From NCBI GenBank assembly GCA_026003175.1, contig BPGT01000001.1:1464839-1528838 (forward strand): a DNA stretch of 64,000 bases, read 5' to 3'. Each line of letters opens with the position of its first letter. The first letter of the stretch is position 1. The notes under the pieces are model-generated. The model was given only the letters and a program-made list of their open reading frames with translations. It was not told the DNA's origin and ran no database searches. Of this stretch, positions 34,001-42,937 are shown piece after piece. The position numbers and the translations under genes are program-made. This DNA is from Armatimonadota bacterium (GTDB lineage Bacteria > Armatimonadota > HRBIN16).

Positions 34001-35089
34001 ATGTGGGGCAAGCTTGCCCTGCTGGTTGGCGTGTTGTGTTTGCTCGTGCCCGGGCGATCAGGGAGCGCAAGCGACTACCGCATCAGCCCGGGCGACACGC
34101 TGGAAGTTGCTGTGTGGGGGTATGAAGACCTCTCTCGCACGGTCATCGTACGCCCCGACGGCAACATCTCCTTGCCGGTAGTAGGAGAACTGCGCGCACA
34201 AGGATCCACCCCGGACGAATTGGCGCGACAGGTTGCCGGTTCTCTTTCCCGCTGGGTGAAGAACCCGCGTGTGAGCGTCATCGTTAAATCTTTCGCGCAA
34301 CATCAGGTTTTCGTGCTTGGAGCGGTGGCTCGTCCGGGGGTCTATCCTCTACAACCCGGACTGACCGCTGCCGAAGCGATTGCGCTGGCAGGTGGCTTTA
34401 CCCCCAGTGCCGACCGCAACCACCTCACCGTGCTTCGCAGAGAGCAGGGGCAAGACGTAAAGTTCTCCGTGAGGTTTGCCGATAATCCCTTACGAGAGGA
34501 TTCGGCGGTACGCTTCGTGCTTCAGCCGGGTGACAACCTGATTGTTTCTGAAGCCACTTTCACCATTACCGGTGCAGTGGCACGTCCGGGAGTTTATCCA
34601 ATAGGCACGCTACGAAACCTGGAAGAAGCACTGGCTACCGCCGGAGGCACCTTGACATTCGGAGAACCGTCGCGCGCCGAGGTGCAGGTGGGCGAAACGA
34701 CAGAAGTGGTAGACCTGCTGGATGCTAGTGTTCGGCAGCGACCGTTACAAGCAGGCATGACCATCCGCGTGCCGGAACGACAAAATACGCTGTTCATCAT
34801 CGGTGAGGTCGTACGGGCAGGGGCATACGGCTGGCAAAAGGGGCGTTGCGAGACGCTGATGGATGCGCTGACCGCCGCAGGAGGCCCTACCCGTGAGGCA
34901 AGGTTGGAGCATGTGGTGGTGAATCGAGGCAATCGGTTCCTGCAGGTGAACGCTACCACTCCGCAGGGGGCACGCTTCCCACTGCAGCCAACCGATGTGG
35001 TCATTGTACCCTCGCGCCCCAGACCTAATTACGAATGGACGGCAGTACTGGGCACGCTGCTGGCGGTCTATTCCGTGTTCCGACGTTAA
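34001..35089 (+). CDS. Polysaccharide export protein (Wza-like, SLBB domains)
   Basis: A 362-residue envelope protein. A signal peptide (about 1-23) is followed by the Poly_export domain (YRISPGDTLEVAVWGYEDLSRTVIVRPDGNISLPVVGEL) and three SLBB-type beta-grasp repeats (VFVLGAVARPGVYPLQPGLTA, FTITGAVARPGVYPIGTLRN, LFIIGEVVRAGAYGWQKG). A last hydrophobic stretch (WTAVLGTLLAVYSVFRR) closes the protein. It would form the outer-membrane or periplasmic channel for an exopolysaccharide. No Cys lipobox is seen after the signal. Six bases separate it from the PHP phosphatase gene, as in capsule operons. Confidence 0.9.
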   Translation: MWGKLALLVGVLCLLVPGRSGSASDYRISPGDTLEVAVWGYEDLSRTVIVRPDGNISLPVVGELRAQGSTPDELARQVAGSLSRWVKNPRVSVIVKSFAQHQVFVLGAVARPGVYPLQPGLTAAEAIALAGGFTPSADRNHLTVLRREQGQDVKFSVRFADNPLREDSAVRFVLQPGDNLIVSEATFTITGAVARPGVYPIGTLRNLEEALATAGGTLTFGEPSRAEVQVGETTEVVDLLDASVRQRPLQAGMTIRVPERQNTLFIIGEVVRAGAYGWQKGRCETLMDALTAAGGPTREARLEHVVVNRGNRFLQVNATTPQGARFPLQPTDVVIVPSRPRPNYEWTAVLGTLLAVYSVFRR

Positions 35090-35095
35090 CCACCG

Positions 35096-35914
35096 ATGAT
35101 CGATATCCACACCCACATTCTCCCCGGTGTCGATGACGGTCTCCAGAACATCGGCGACGCGCTGCTCGTGGCGGAAGATGCGGTCGCGCAGGGCGTCGCC
35201 GTGATGGTGGCGACGCCGCACCTTCGCTGGAGCGGACGGCAGGCACTGGATGCCTCGCGGATTCGACAAGAGGTGGAAGCACTGAACGCCCTGGTGCAGG
35301 CGAAGGGCATCCAGATAGAGATACTGCCCGGCTGTGAGATCCCGCTGGAGGTTGACCTGCTGGAGCGATTACAGCGCGGTGAATGGATGTCGCTGGGCGA
35401 CGGCGGGCGCACGGTGCTGGTGGAACCACCATGGGAAGCGTGGCCCTCCTTCGGCAAGGCAGTGCTGCAGAGCCTGCTGGAGGCAGGATGGACGGTGGTA
35501 CTGGCGCATCCCGAAAGATATGGCTACTTCCAGCGCCAGCTGTCCTTGCTGGAGGAGCTGGTGCGGATGGGCGTACACCTGCAGGTGACCACCGGCTCTC
35601 TGATACCGGGCAGGGCTTCGCCGGCAGCGGCGCGATGCGCTTACGAGCTGATGGAGCAACGGATGATTAGCGTGGTGGCATCGGATTGCCACGGCGTAAC
35701 CCACCGCCGATGCGATATGGGTGAGGCGGCTGAACTGCTCCGACGCGCGTATGGACAACATGTGGCGCGGATGTTGACAACGGAGGTACCTCGCGCGCTG
35801 CTGCGGGCGGAGAGTGTAGAACTGGCGCAGATCTGGAAAAACGCGCCGACAAATGAAAGCCGATGGAAACGACTGTTGCGGGCTGTTTTAAGGAGGCAAG
35901 CCGATGATGGATAA
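35096..35914 (+). CDS. PHP-type protein-tyrosine phosphatase (CpsB/YwqE-like)
   Basis: A 272-residue metal-dependent phosphatase of the PHP superfamily. MIDIHTHILPGVDDG is the first metal-binding motif; VMVATPHL, LPGCEIPLEVDLLERL, VLAHPERYGYFQ and VVASDCHGVTHRRCDMGEA supply the other His/Asp ligands of the CpsB family. Such enzymes dephosphorylate the tyrosine kinases that control capsule assembly; no kinase is in the window. Its last 11 bases overlap flgB, so it joins the polysaccharide genes to the flagellar operon. Confidence 0.88.
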   Translation: MIDIHTHILPGVDDGLQNIGDALLVAEDAVAQGVAVMVATPHLRWSGRQALDASRIRQEVEALNALVQAKGIQIEILPGCEIPLEVDLLERLQRGEWMSLGDGGRTVLVEPPWEAWPSFGKAVLQSLLEAGWTVVLAHPERYGYFQRQLSLLEELVRMGVHLQVTTGSLIPGRASPAAARCAYELMEQRMISVVASDCHGVTHRRCDMGEAAELLRRAYGQHVARMLTTEVPRALLRAESVELAQIWKNAPTNESRWKRLLRAVLRRQADDG

Positions 35915-36302
35915 GCTGTTCGGAGGTCATTACCCCTTGCTGAAGCAGGCACTGTATGCGTGTGCCCTGCGACAGGAAGCGATTGCGCATAACATCGCGA
36001 ACGTGAACACCCCTGGCTACCGACGCGTCGATGTCTCATTTGAAGAGTTTCTGCGCGCAGCACAGCAAACGCCCTTACGAACTACAGACCAGCGACACTT
36101 TGTTCTGCCGCCTGCCCCACTGGCGAACCCCCAGGTCACGCCGGATGAGAATGCACCCATGCGCCCCGATGGTAACACGGTGGACATTGACGACGAGATG
36201 GCGCAACTCGCCGAGAACCAGATACGCTTTCAGGCACTCAGCCAGCTGATTACCGGCCGCTACCAGAGCTTGAGAACCGTTATCACGGGTGGGGGGAGGT
36301 AA
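35904..36302 (+). CDS. flgB: Flagellar basal-body rod protein FlgB
   Basis: A 132-residue proximal-rod subunit. The N-terminal coiled-coil motif of axial proteins reads ALYACALRQEAIAHNIANVN-TPGYRR, and the C-terminal motif is VDIDDEMAQLAENQIRFQAL. It lacks a signal peptide, as expected for a substrate of the flagellar export apparatus. The ATG follows AAGGAGGCAAGCC and lies inside the end of the phosphatase gene. It is the first flagellar gene of a run of eight or more with very short gaps. Confidence 0.95.
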   Translation: MMDKLFGGHYPLLKQALYACALRQEAIAHNIANVNTPGYRRVDVSFEEFLRAAQQTPLRTTDQRHFVLPPAPLANPQVTPDENAPMRPDGNTVDIDDEMAQLAENQIRFQALSQLITGRYQSLRTVITGGGR

Positions 36303-36308
36303 GCACGC

Positions 36309-36752
36309 ATGAGCATCTTTAATTCCCTGCGCATCAGTGCGTCTGGGTTGACCGCTGAGCGGTTGCGTCTGGACGTTATCGCCGACAATCTGGCGAACGT
36401 CAACACCACGCGCACTGCGGCAGGAGGTCCCTACCGGCGGAAGGTGGCGCTACTGGAAGAGCGTCCGACCGGCTTTGCCGACCTGTTGGGCATCCAGTCG
36501 GTGCCAGCGAGTGGCAGGGGCGGGGTGCGCGTGGTTGCGATTGTGGAAGATACCAGTCCTCCCCAGCGGGTGTACAACCCAGGTCACCCAGACGCCGATG
36601 CCGACGGGTATGTGCTGATGCCTAACGTGAACGTGGTAACTGAAATGGTGGATATGATTACAGCCACGCGGGCGTACGAGGCGAACGTGACCGCCATGAA
36701 CGCGGCAAAACAGATGGCGTTACGCACGCTGGACATCGGCAGAAACGCATAA
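36309..36752 (+). CDS. flgC: Flagellar basal-body rod protein FlgC
   Basis: A 147-residue rod subunit with the conserved N-terminus MSIFNSLRISASGLTAERLR and LDVIADNLANVNTTRT, the central VYNPGHPDADADGYVLMPNVN and the C-terminal VTEMVDMITATRAYEANVTAMNAAKQM block. All are FlgC hallmarks. It is exported by the flagellar type III system and builds the proximal rod with FlgB, FlgF and FliE. It follows flgB by six bases. Confidence 0.97.
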   Translation: MSIFNSLRISASGLTAERLRLDVIADNLANVNTTRTAAGGPYRRKVALLEERPTGFADLLGIQSVPASGRGGVRVVAIVEDTSPPQRVYNPGHPDADADGYVLMPNVNVVTEMVDMITATRAYEANVTAMNAAKQMALRTLDIGRNA

Positions 36753-36764
36753 GGGGGGTAAAAG

Positions 36765-37067
36765 ATGGATATTCGCTTGAATACTGTGCTGCCGGGCACA
36801 ACAGCAGCTATAACCAGCAATCCTTCATCCGGCAACCAGGAGACTGCCCCTTCTTTTGCCGAAACGCTCAGGGACGCTTTTGACAGGATAAACCAGATGC
36901 AGCTGGACTCTGCCGAGCTGGCTCGACAGTTCGCCGCAGGCGAGACTGACGACCTGGTGCGCGTGGTCACCGCGGCGGAGGAAGCCTCACTCGCTCTGCA
37001 GTTAGCGGTGCAGGTACGCAACAAGGTGGTAGAGGCGTATCAGGAAATCATGCGGATGCAGGTATAG
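36765..37067 (+). CDS. fliE: Flagellar hook-basal body protein FliE
   Basis: A 100-residue protein linking the MS ring to the rod. The C-terminal FliE signature is present: FAETLRDAFDRINQMQLDSAELARQFAAGE, then VRVVTAAEEASLALQLAVQVRNKVVEAYQEIMRMQV. The N-terminal 30 residues are variable, as usual. GGGGGT lies just before the ATG. Its stop is three bases from the fliF start. Confidence 0.95.
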   Translation: MDIRLNTVLPGTTAAITSNPSSGNQETAPSFAETLRDAFDRINQMQLDSAELARQFAAGETDDLVRVVTAAEEASLALQLAVQVRNKVVEAYQEIMRMQV

Positions 37068-37070
37068 CAG

Positions 37071-38699
37071 ATGATAGAGCGTGTGCGCGAGTGGTGGCAG
37101 ACCAGCGACCGCCAGACGCGGCTGATCGCTGTTGCTTCGGCGGTAGGGCTGGTCATCGTGCTGATAGCCCTCTCCTTCTGGGCGACGCAGCCGGAGTGGG
37201 ATGTGCTGTATACCGGCTTATCGCCGTCGGACTCCGGCGCTATCGTCGCACGTCTCAAGCAAGCGAAGGTTCCTTACCGCCTTTCCGCAGGAGGTAGCAC
37301 TATTGAAGTGCCTGCGCAACACCGCGACGAGATGCTGCTCTCTCTGGCGGCGGAGGGACTGCCCAATCAGGGCACGCTGGGCTATAGCCGACTGGAGAAG
37401 CTGGGCTTCGGTACCACCCAGGCGGTGGAACAGGAGACCACCCGCATCGCCCATGAGGAGGCTCTGCAGAACACTATCTCGCGCCTGCAACCGGTAGCGG
37501 GCGCGCGTGTGCATATCACCCCCGCCATCGATTCGCCCTTTGTTGGTGAGAAAAAGCCTGCCAAGGCGAGCGTGATGGTAGACCTGAAGCCGGGACAGCA
37601 GCTCACCCGCGAGCAAATTGCCGCCATTGTTTTCCTCGTGTCGCGCAGTGTGGCAGGGCTGTCACCGGATAACGTATCGGTGGTAGACGAGTACGCCAAC
37701 CTGCTCTGGGACGGCTCACAGGCTTCGGATATGGCGCCCGGCGTGGCAAGCAACAAGCTGGAGCTGGAACGTGCGTACGCGGAGACCATCCAGCGCCAGC
37801 TCCAGCAGCAGCTCGACACGGTGTTAGGACCGGGCAAATCACGGCTGACCGTTACTGCCGAACTGGACATGGACCGCGAGGAAATCAACCAGAAGCAGAT
37901 TGAAACCGGACCTGACGGACAGGGCACGCCTATCAGCGAAACGCGTACCGAAGAGACTGTACGCGGCGCCGCCCCACGTGGGGGAGGCGGTACTGCCGGG
38001 GTGCCGACCTACCCCACCGCGCCTGCCGGTGCACCTGGCGAGTACAAGCACTCCTCCACCACGACAAACTACGAGGTGGGGCAGAGCACCATCCACCGTG
38101 TGAAGACGCCCGGTAAGGTGGTGCGTATGTCGGTGGCGGCGATGGTAGATGCCTCCGTGCCGCAGGAACAGGTAGACAAGGTGCGCGCGTTCTTGGAGGG
38201 CGCGGTCGGCGCGGACCAAAGCGACCCCAATCGTCGGTTCCGTGTGATTGTGGAAAGCATCCCCTTCGACAATACACTGGCGAAGGAGGCGGAAGCCGCC
38301 CGCAAGCAGTTTGCCAGTCGCCAGTTGATAGATACCGCTCTGCGCTACCTGCCTCTGGCGATGCTGCTGATCGTGCTACTGTTGCTGGCGAAGGCATTGC
38401 GACCGGCGCGTGTGGCGCAGACGCCCGAAGGCATGGTGATGTCGTTGCCAGGAGGTACCGTACCCGAAGAGGCTGAAGTAACAGGCGGAGAGGCGAGCGA
38501 CCTTGCCGGCGAAGCAGCAGAGGCAATCGCAAGAAGACCTAAAACCCCTGAAGGGACGGATTTTGAAGAAGAGGTGGAAATCACCCCGATTCGCGAGCGC
38601 GTGGACGTGAATCTGGAAAGCGTTATCCGGCTGGCAGACCAGAAGCCGGAGAAAGTGGCTATGCTGATTAAAGGCTGGTTGGCGGAGGACGAACGATAA
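37071..38699 (+). CDS. fliF: Flagellar MS-ring protein FliF
   Basis: A 542-residue membrane protein forming the MS ring. TM1 lies at about residues 23-44; the YscJ/FliF domain follows (WDVLYTGLSPSDSGAIVARLKQAKVPY, LGFGTTQAVEQETTRIAHEEAL, ARVHITPAIDSPF); the FliF C-domain contains a Gly/Pro-rich loop (about 290-330); TM2 is at about 425-446. The short cytoplasmic tail ends in ESVIRLADQKPEKVAMLIKGWL, the FliG-binding helix. Its TAA overlaps the fliG ATG by one base. Length is typical. Confidence 0.97.
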   Translation: MIERVREWWQTSDRQTRLIAVASAVGLVIVLIALSFWATQPEWDVLYTGLSPSDSGAIVARLKQAKVPYRLSAGGSTIEVPAQHRDEMLLSLAAEGLPNQGTLGYSRLEKLGFGTTQAVEQETTRIAHEEALQNTISRLQPVAGARVHITPAIDSPFVGEKKPAKASVMVDLKPGQQLTREQIAAIVFLVSRSVAGLSPDNVSVVDEYANLLWDGSQASDMAPGVASNKLELERAYAETIQRQLQQQLDTVLGPGKSRLTVTAELDMDREEINQKQIETGPDGQGTPISETRTEETVRGAAPRGGGGTAGVPTYPTAPAGAPGEYKHSSTTTNYEVGQSTIHRVKTPGKVVRMSVAAMVDASVPQEQVDKVRAFLEGAVGADQSDPNRRFRVIVESIPFDNTLAKEAEAARKQFASRQLIDTALRYLPLAMLLIVLLLLAKALRPARVAQTPEGMVMSLPGGTVPEEAEVTGGEASDLAGEAAEAIARRPKTPEGTDFEEEVEITPIRERVDVNLESVIRLADQKPEKVAMLIKGWLAEDER

Positions 38700-39721
38700 T
38701 GGCTGCGCGCACTGCAACAACACAGCTGACACATCGCCAGAAAGCTGCGGTCATGATTGTGGCGATGGGGCCCGATGTGGCGGGTAAGGTGCTGCGTCAT
38801 CTGGACGAAGACGAGGTAGAGCAGATTACCCTCGAAATCGCCCGTATGGGCAAAATCCCGCCGGAGGTACGCGAGGCGATTATCGAGGAATTTCACGACC
38901 TCTGCGTGGCGCAGGAGTATATCGCAGAGGGCGGTTTGCAGCACGCCCGACAGGTGTTAGAGAACGCCTTTGGTCCGGAAAAAGCCAACGAGCTCATCAC
39001 CCGCGTCATTCAGGCGATGCAAATTGTGCCCTTCGACTTCATCAAAAAAACCGACCCCAGCCAGCTGCTGAACTTTATTCAGGATGAGCACCCACAAACC
39101 ATCGCGTTGATACTGGCTTACCTCCCTCCCAATCAGGCAGCGCAGGTATTACAGGGACTTCCTCCCGAATTGCGGGCGGAAGTGGCGCACCGCATTGCCA
39201 TCATGGATCGCACCCCACCCGATGTGATTCGGGAGGTGGAGAAAGTGCTGGAGCGTAAGCTCTCCTCAGTGATTTCGCAGGATTTCACCACCGCTGGCGG
39301 CGTGAAGGCGCTGGTAGAACTGCTAAACTGGGTAGACCGCACCAGCGAGCGCATGATACTGGACAGCCTTTCCGAAACCAACCCTGAGCTGGCGGAAGAG
39401 GTCAAGAAGATGATGTTCGTCTTTGAAGATATCGTGCAGCTGGACGATCGCTCCATCCAGGCGGTGCTCAAAGAGGTAGATATGAAGGAACTCGCGCTCG
39501 CGCTCAAAGGCTGCAGCGAAGAGGTGCGACAGCGTATCTTCAAGAACATGTCCGAGCGCGCTGCCAACATGCTCAAAGAGGATATGGAGTTCATGGGTCC
39601 GGTGCGTTTGCGCAACGTGGAGGAAGCGCAACAGCGCATCGTCGCTATCATCCGCCGCATGGAGGAGGCTGGCGAGATCGTCATCGCGCGCGGCGGCGGT
39701 GCGGAAGAGATGGTGGTGTAA
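38699..39721 (+). CDS. fliG: Flagellar motor switch protein FliG
   Basis: A 340-residue rotor protein with N, middle and C domains. AVMIVAMGPDVAGKVLRHLDEDEVEQITLEIARM opens it; the EHPQTIALILAYL motif marks the middle domain; MFVFEDIVQLDDRSIQAVLKEVD and NMSERAANMLKEDMEFMGPVRLRNVEEAQQRIV belong to the torque-generating C domain, whose charged ridge (KMMFVFED..., SERAANMLKED) is intact. Length and order are normal. It is followed three bases later by fliH. Confidence 0.97.
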   Translation: MAARTATTQLTHRQKAAVMIVAMGPDVAGKVLRHLDEDEVEQITLEIARMGKIPPEVREAIIEEFHDLCVAQEYIAEGGLQHARQVLENAFGPEKANELITRVIQAMQIVPFDFIKKTDPSQLLNFIQDEHPQTIALILAYLPPNQAAQVLQGLPPELRAEVAHRIAIMDRTPPDVIREVEKVLERKLSSVISQDFTTAGGVKALVELLNWVDRTSERMILDSLSETNPELAEEVKKMMFVFEDIVQLDDRSIQAVLKEVDMKELALALKGCSEEVRQRIFKNMSERAANMLKEDMEFMGPVRLRNVEEAQQRIVAIIRRMEEAGEIVIARGGGAEEMVV

Positions 39722-39724
39722 CCG

Positions 39725-40429
39725 ATGCTGGGACAGGTACTCAAAGGCGACCAGCTGGCTCGCTTCACACGGTGGGTGGGCTCTCCCCTGCGGGTTATAC
39801 AAACGTCCTCTGAATCGCAGGAGCAAGAGCACGAGCCAACGGGTCCTACCCCCGAAGAGTTGCTGGCGGAGGCGAAGCGCGTTCTGGCAGAAGCCCACCG
39901 GCAGGCGGACCAGATGCGCCAGGACGCAGTGCGCAAAGGCTATGAAGAGGGTTTGCAGCTGGGGCGGGAAGAGGGGTTGCGCCTCTATCAGCAGGCGATA
40001 GATTCGTTGCGCAACGAGGTGCAAAAGCTGATAGATGCCATCCTCACCGAGCGACAACAGTTGTGGCAGCAGATGGAGCCACAGGTAATAGAGATGGTGC
40101 TGGAGATAGCCCGCAAGGTACTGCGTGAGGAGATTCAGGCTCGGCGCGAAGCCACTCTGTCCATGATTAAGCACGCCCTGCGGCGCGTGGCGGACACCGA
40201 ACACGTGCGCATTCGGGTGCATCCCGACGACCTGCAGATTGCCCGCGAGCACCGCGAGCATTTCCTTGCCGTGTGCGACGGAGTAAGGCAGATTGAGATT
40301 GTGGACGACCAGCGTGTGGGCGGTGGTGGTTGTATTATTGAGACGCCCGGCGGCACGATAGACGCCTCCCTGCGTACGCAGATGCAGTCTGTAGAAAGGG
40401 CGCTGCGCGAGGGCGAGCAGGCGGCGTGA
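39725..40429 (+). CDS. fliH: Flagellar assembly protein FliH
   Basis: A 234-residue cytoplasmic protein that binds the export ATPase FliI and holds it inactive until docking. Residues about 45-110 form a long coiled coil rich in Ala, Glu and Arg with Gly-x3-Gly-like spacing (GYEEGLQLGREEGLRLYQQAI). The C-terminal FliH/V-type ATPase E-subunit-like domain ends with VDDQRVGGGGCIIETPGGTIDASLRTQM. It lies between fliG and fliI, the usual position. Confidence 0.9.
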   Translation: MLGQVLKGDQLARFTRWVGSPLRVIQTSSESQEQEHEPTGPTPEELLAEAKRVLAEAHRQADQMRQDAVRKGYEEGLQLGREEGLRLYQQAIDSLRNEVQKLIDAILTERQQLWQQMEPQVIEMVLEIARKVLREEIQARREATLSMIKHALRRVADTEHVRIRVHPDDLQIAREHREHFLAVCDGVRQIEIVDDQRVGGGGCIIETPGGTIDASLRTQMQSVERALREGEQAA

Positions 40430-40447
40430 TGGGAGGGGTGAACGAGG

Positions 40448-41794
40448 ATGCTGAATGCGTCTGAAAACCTGCCGCCATTATCTCCGCCCGACCTGTCGGC
40501 AGTGCGCGAGCGATTGCGCCTGCTGGACCCGATTAAGGTACACGGCCGGGTACAGCAGGTGATCGGGCTGGTGATAGAGAGCGTCGGTCCCGCCGCGCGC
40601 GTGGGTGAAGTGTGCGAGATTCACTTCCAGCGTACACGCCCCCCCATCTTCGCGGAGGTGGTAGGTTTTCGGCAGAACCGTGTGCTGCTGATGCCTTTGG
40701 GGGAGATGGAGGGCATCACGCCTGGTAGTCAGGTAGTTGCGACGGGCATGGTACACAAAGTGCCTGTGGGCGAATGCCTGCTGGGGCGCGTGCTGGACGG
40801 GCTAGGCAGACCGATGGACGGCGGGCCACCTATTACTCCAGACACCCTGTATCCGGTGAACCGCCAGCCCCCAAACGCCCTGGCTCGCAAACGTATCACC
40901 GAAGCGGTCAGTCTGGGGGTACGGGTGATTGACGGCTTGCTCACCGTCGGCAAGGGGCAGCGTATCGGTATCTTCGCAGGCTCTGGCGTGGGCAAAAGCA
41001 CCCTGCTGGGCATGATTGCCCGCTACACCAGCGCGGATGTAAACGTCATCGCTCTCACCGGTGAGCGTGGTCGCGAGGTGCGCGAGTTTATGGAGGAAGA
41101 CCTGGGCGAGGAGGGGCTGAAGCGGTCGGTAGTGGTGGTAGCAACTTCCGACCAGCCTGCGCTGCTACGCATTAAAGCGGCTCTGGTCGCTACCACTATT
41201 GCGGAGTACTTCCGGGACCAGGGGCTGGACGTGCTGCTGATGATGGACTCGGTCACACGTCTTGCGCTGGCGCAGCGCGAGGTGGGATTGGCTATTGGCG
41301 AACCGCCTGCCACACGCGGCTACACGCCCTCGGTATTTGCCATTCTGCCTCGCCTGCTGGAACGCGCAGGCACGTCGGACAAGGGCACGATTACCGGGCT
41401 GTACACAGTGTTGGTCGAAGCCGATGATATGAACGAACCGGTGGCTGACACGGTGCGCGGTATTCTGGATGGGCACATCGTGTTATCACGTGCACTGGCG
41501 CACCGCAACCACTATCCGGCAGTCGACGTACTGGCGAGCGTCTCGCGCGTGATGCCTCAGATTACAGACAAGGAGCATCAACAGGCGGCAGCACAGGTGC
41601 GCAAAGTGCTGGCGGACTACACCGAAGCGGAAGACCTGATTAACATCGGCGCGTATCAGCAGGGCAGCAACCCCGATATCGACTACGCCCTGCGCTACAT
41701 CGGCAAGGTGCGTGAGTTCTTGCAACAGGACAAGATGGAGGGATACCCGCTGGAGCAGACGATACAGCGATTGAAGACGTTGTTTGTTAACTGA
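40448..41794 (+). CDS. fliI: Flagellum-specific export ATPase FliI
   Basis: A 448-residue ATPase of the type III export apparatus, homologous to the F1 beta subunit. Walker A is [14 protein letters not shown] (about residues 176-189), then [18 protein letters not shown], Walker B-like [37 protein letters not shown] and the C-terminal domain ([26 protein letters not shown]). The ATG at 40448 follows GGAGGGGTGAACGAGG. A 140-base gap separates it from fliJ, the largest in the operon. Confidence 0.97.
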   Translation: MLNASENLPPLSPPDLSAVRERLRLLDPIKVHGRVQQVIGLVIESVGPAARVGEVCEIHFQRTRPPIFAEVVGFRQNRVLLMPLGEMEGITPGSQVVATGMVHKVPVGECLLGRVLDGLGRPMDGGPPITPDTLYPVNRQPPNALARKRITEAVSLGVRVIDGLLTVGKGQRIGIFAGSGVGKSTLLGMIARYTSADVNVIALTGERGREVREFMEEDLGEEGLKRSVVVVATSDQPALLRIKAALVATTIAEYFRDQGLDVLLMMDSVTRLALAQREVGLAIGEPPATRGYTPSVFAILPRLLERAGTSDKGTITGLYTVLVEADDMNEPVADTVRGILDGHIVLSRALAHRNHYPAVDVLASVSRVMPQITDKEHQQAAAQVRKVLADYTEAEDLINIGAYQQGSNPDIDYALRYIGKVREFLQQDKMEGYPLEQTIQRLKTLFVN

Positions 41795-41844
41795 CAGCTC
41801 GTTGGGGGGTGATTGTCTAAGAGCTACATGGGCGCTTTTGCGCT

Positions 41845-41882
41845 TGTCACCCTGAGATGCTTCGTTTGCGCTCGGTATGACA
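41845..41882. repeat. Small imperfect palindrome in the fliI-fliJ gap
   Basis: TGTCACCCTGAG ... CTCGGTATGACA is an imperfect inverted repeat (9 of 12 positions) of the kind that flanks common dispersed intergenic palindromes. Just after it, GGAGGGAACGT stands before an ATG that opens a five-codon frame (M-Y-R-D-L-stop, from 41894). Only one copy is seen in the window. Confidence 0.4.
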
Positions 41883-41934
41883 GGAGGGAACGTATGTACC
41901 GTGATCTATAACGCCCGGACACCCTGCTGGTGCT

Positions 41935-42411
41935 ATGCGACGATTCGTGTTCTCCTTACAAAAGGTGCTGGACTATCGCCAGCAACGGGAAGAGCAAGCG
42001 GTGCGCGCCTTCGCGGAGGCGCAAGCGCAGCTGCTACATGAACAGGCTGTGCTGCATCGGCTTCTCAGTGAACGGGAGGGATGCCTGCGGCGTTCGCATC
42101 GCCGACAGCGTCTGGCTGTGGAACTGCTGGATGTGGAGCAGGCCTATCTCTCGGCGCTGGAGGAGCGCATCGAGGCACAGCGCGGGCGGGTGGTAGAGGC
42201 AGTGAGGGTGTTGGAAGAGAAGCGACAGGCTTTGACACAGGCACAGCGTGAACGCAAGGCACTGGAACGCTTGCGCGAGAAGCATTATGAACAGTGGCGT
42301 CAGGAGATGTTGCGCATCGAGCAGAAAGCACTGGATGAGCTGGCTACGGCACGGTCGGTGCGGTCGCCGGGCATTCTGAACTTACACGCAGGGGGAGGCG
42401 AGCATGAGTAG
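41935..42411 (+). CDS. fliJ: Flagellar export chaperone FliJ
   Basis: A 158-residue, almost wholly coiled-coil protein (RFVFSLQKVLDYRQQREEQAVRAFAEAQAQLLHEQAVL; LEEKRQALTQAQRERKALERLREKHYEQWRQEM) with the FliJ family pattern, sitting after fliI. FliJ acts as the central stalk of the export ATPase. There is no ribosome site before the ATG at 41935, although one precedes a five-codon frame about 40 bases upstream, so translation may be coupled or reduced. Its end overlaps the next gene. Confidence 0.85.
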   Translation: MRRFVFSLQKVLDYRQQREEQAVRAFAEAQAQLLHEQAVLHRLLSEREGCLRRSHRRQRLAVELLDVEQAYLSALEERIEAQRGRVVEAVRVLEEKRQALTQAQRERKALERLREKHYEQWRQEMLRIEQKALDELATARSVRSPGILNLHAGGGEHE

Positions 42412-42937
42412 CCTGTACGCGCAGGCGATTGCCCGAATGCAAGTCCTGTGGCAAAAGGTGGAGCAGTTATCTGTTGCTACGCCTTCTATAAGCTCGTCCT
42501 CCGGGTTCACGCAGGCTCTGCGGGTGGCGCAACGGAGCGCTACCACGATGTTACCGGCTGCCATCGGCGAGCTGGTGGCGCGCGTAGCGCAGGAAGAGGG
42601 GGTGGACGAGGCACTGGTGCGAGCGGTAGTAAGGGCGGAATCCGGCGGCAACCCCAACGCGGTTTCGCCGAAGGGAGCAATGGGCTTGATGCAATTGATG
42701 CCGCGTACCGCTGAGGCACTGGGCGTCAGCAACCCCTTTGACCCCGAGCAGAACCTGCGTGGAGGCGTACGCCTGCTGCGCGGTTTGCTCGATGAGTTCG
42801 GCGATGTGCGCCTTGCACTGGCGGCGTATAATGCGGGCGGGCCAGCGGTGCGCCAGTATGGTGGCATTCCCCCGTATGCGGAGACACAGAAGTTCGTGCA
42901 GAGGGTGATGGATCTGTGGCAGGGTGAACGCCGATGA
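42404..42937 (+). CDS. Lytic transglycosylase (SLT domain)
   Basis: A 177-residue protein whose C-terminal 120 residues are a soluble lytic transglycosylase domain: VRAVVRAESGGNPNAVSPKG with the catalytic Glu, AMGLMQLMPRTAEALGV, NPFDPEQNLRGGVRLLRGLLDEFGDVRLALAAYNAGGPAV. No signal peptide is evident; the first 60 residues are Ser/Ala-rich. In this flagellar operon it probably opens peptidoglycan for rod assembly, a job done by FlgJ elsewhere. Start overlaps fliJ by eight bases and its stop overlaps the next ATG. Confidence 0.88.
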   Translation: MSSLYAQAIARMQVLWQKVEQLSVATPSISSSSGFTQALRVAQRSATTMLPAAIGELVARVAQEEGVDEALVRAVVRAESGGNPNAVSPKGAMGLMQLMPRTAEALGVSNPFDPEQNLRGGVRLLRGLLDEFGDVRLALAAYNAGGPAVRQYGGIPPYAETQKFVQRVMDLWQGERR

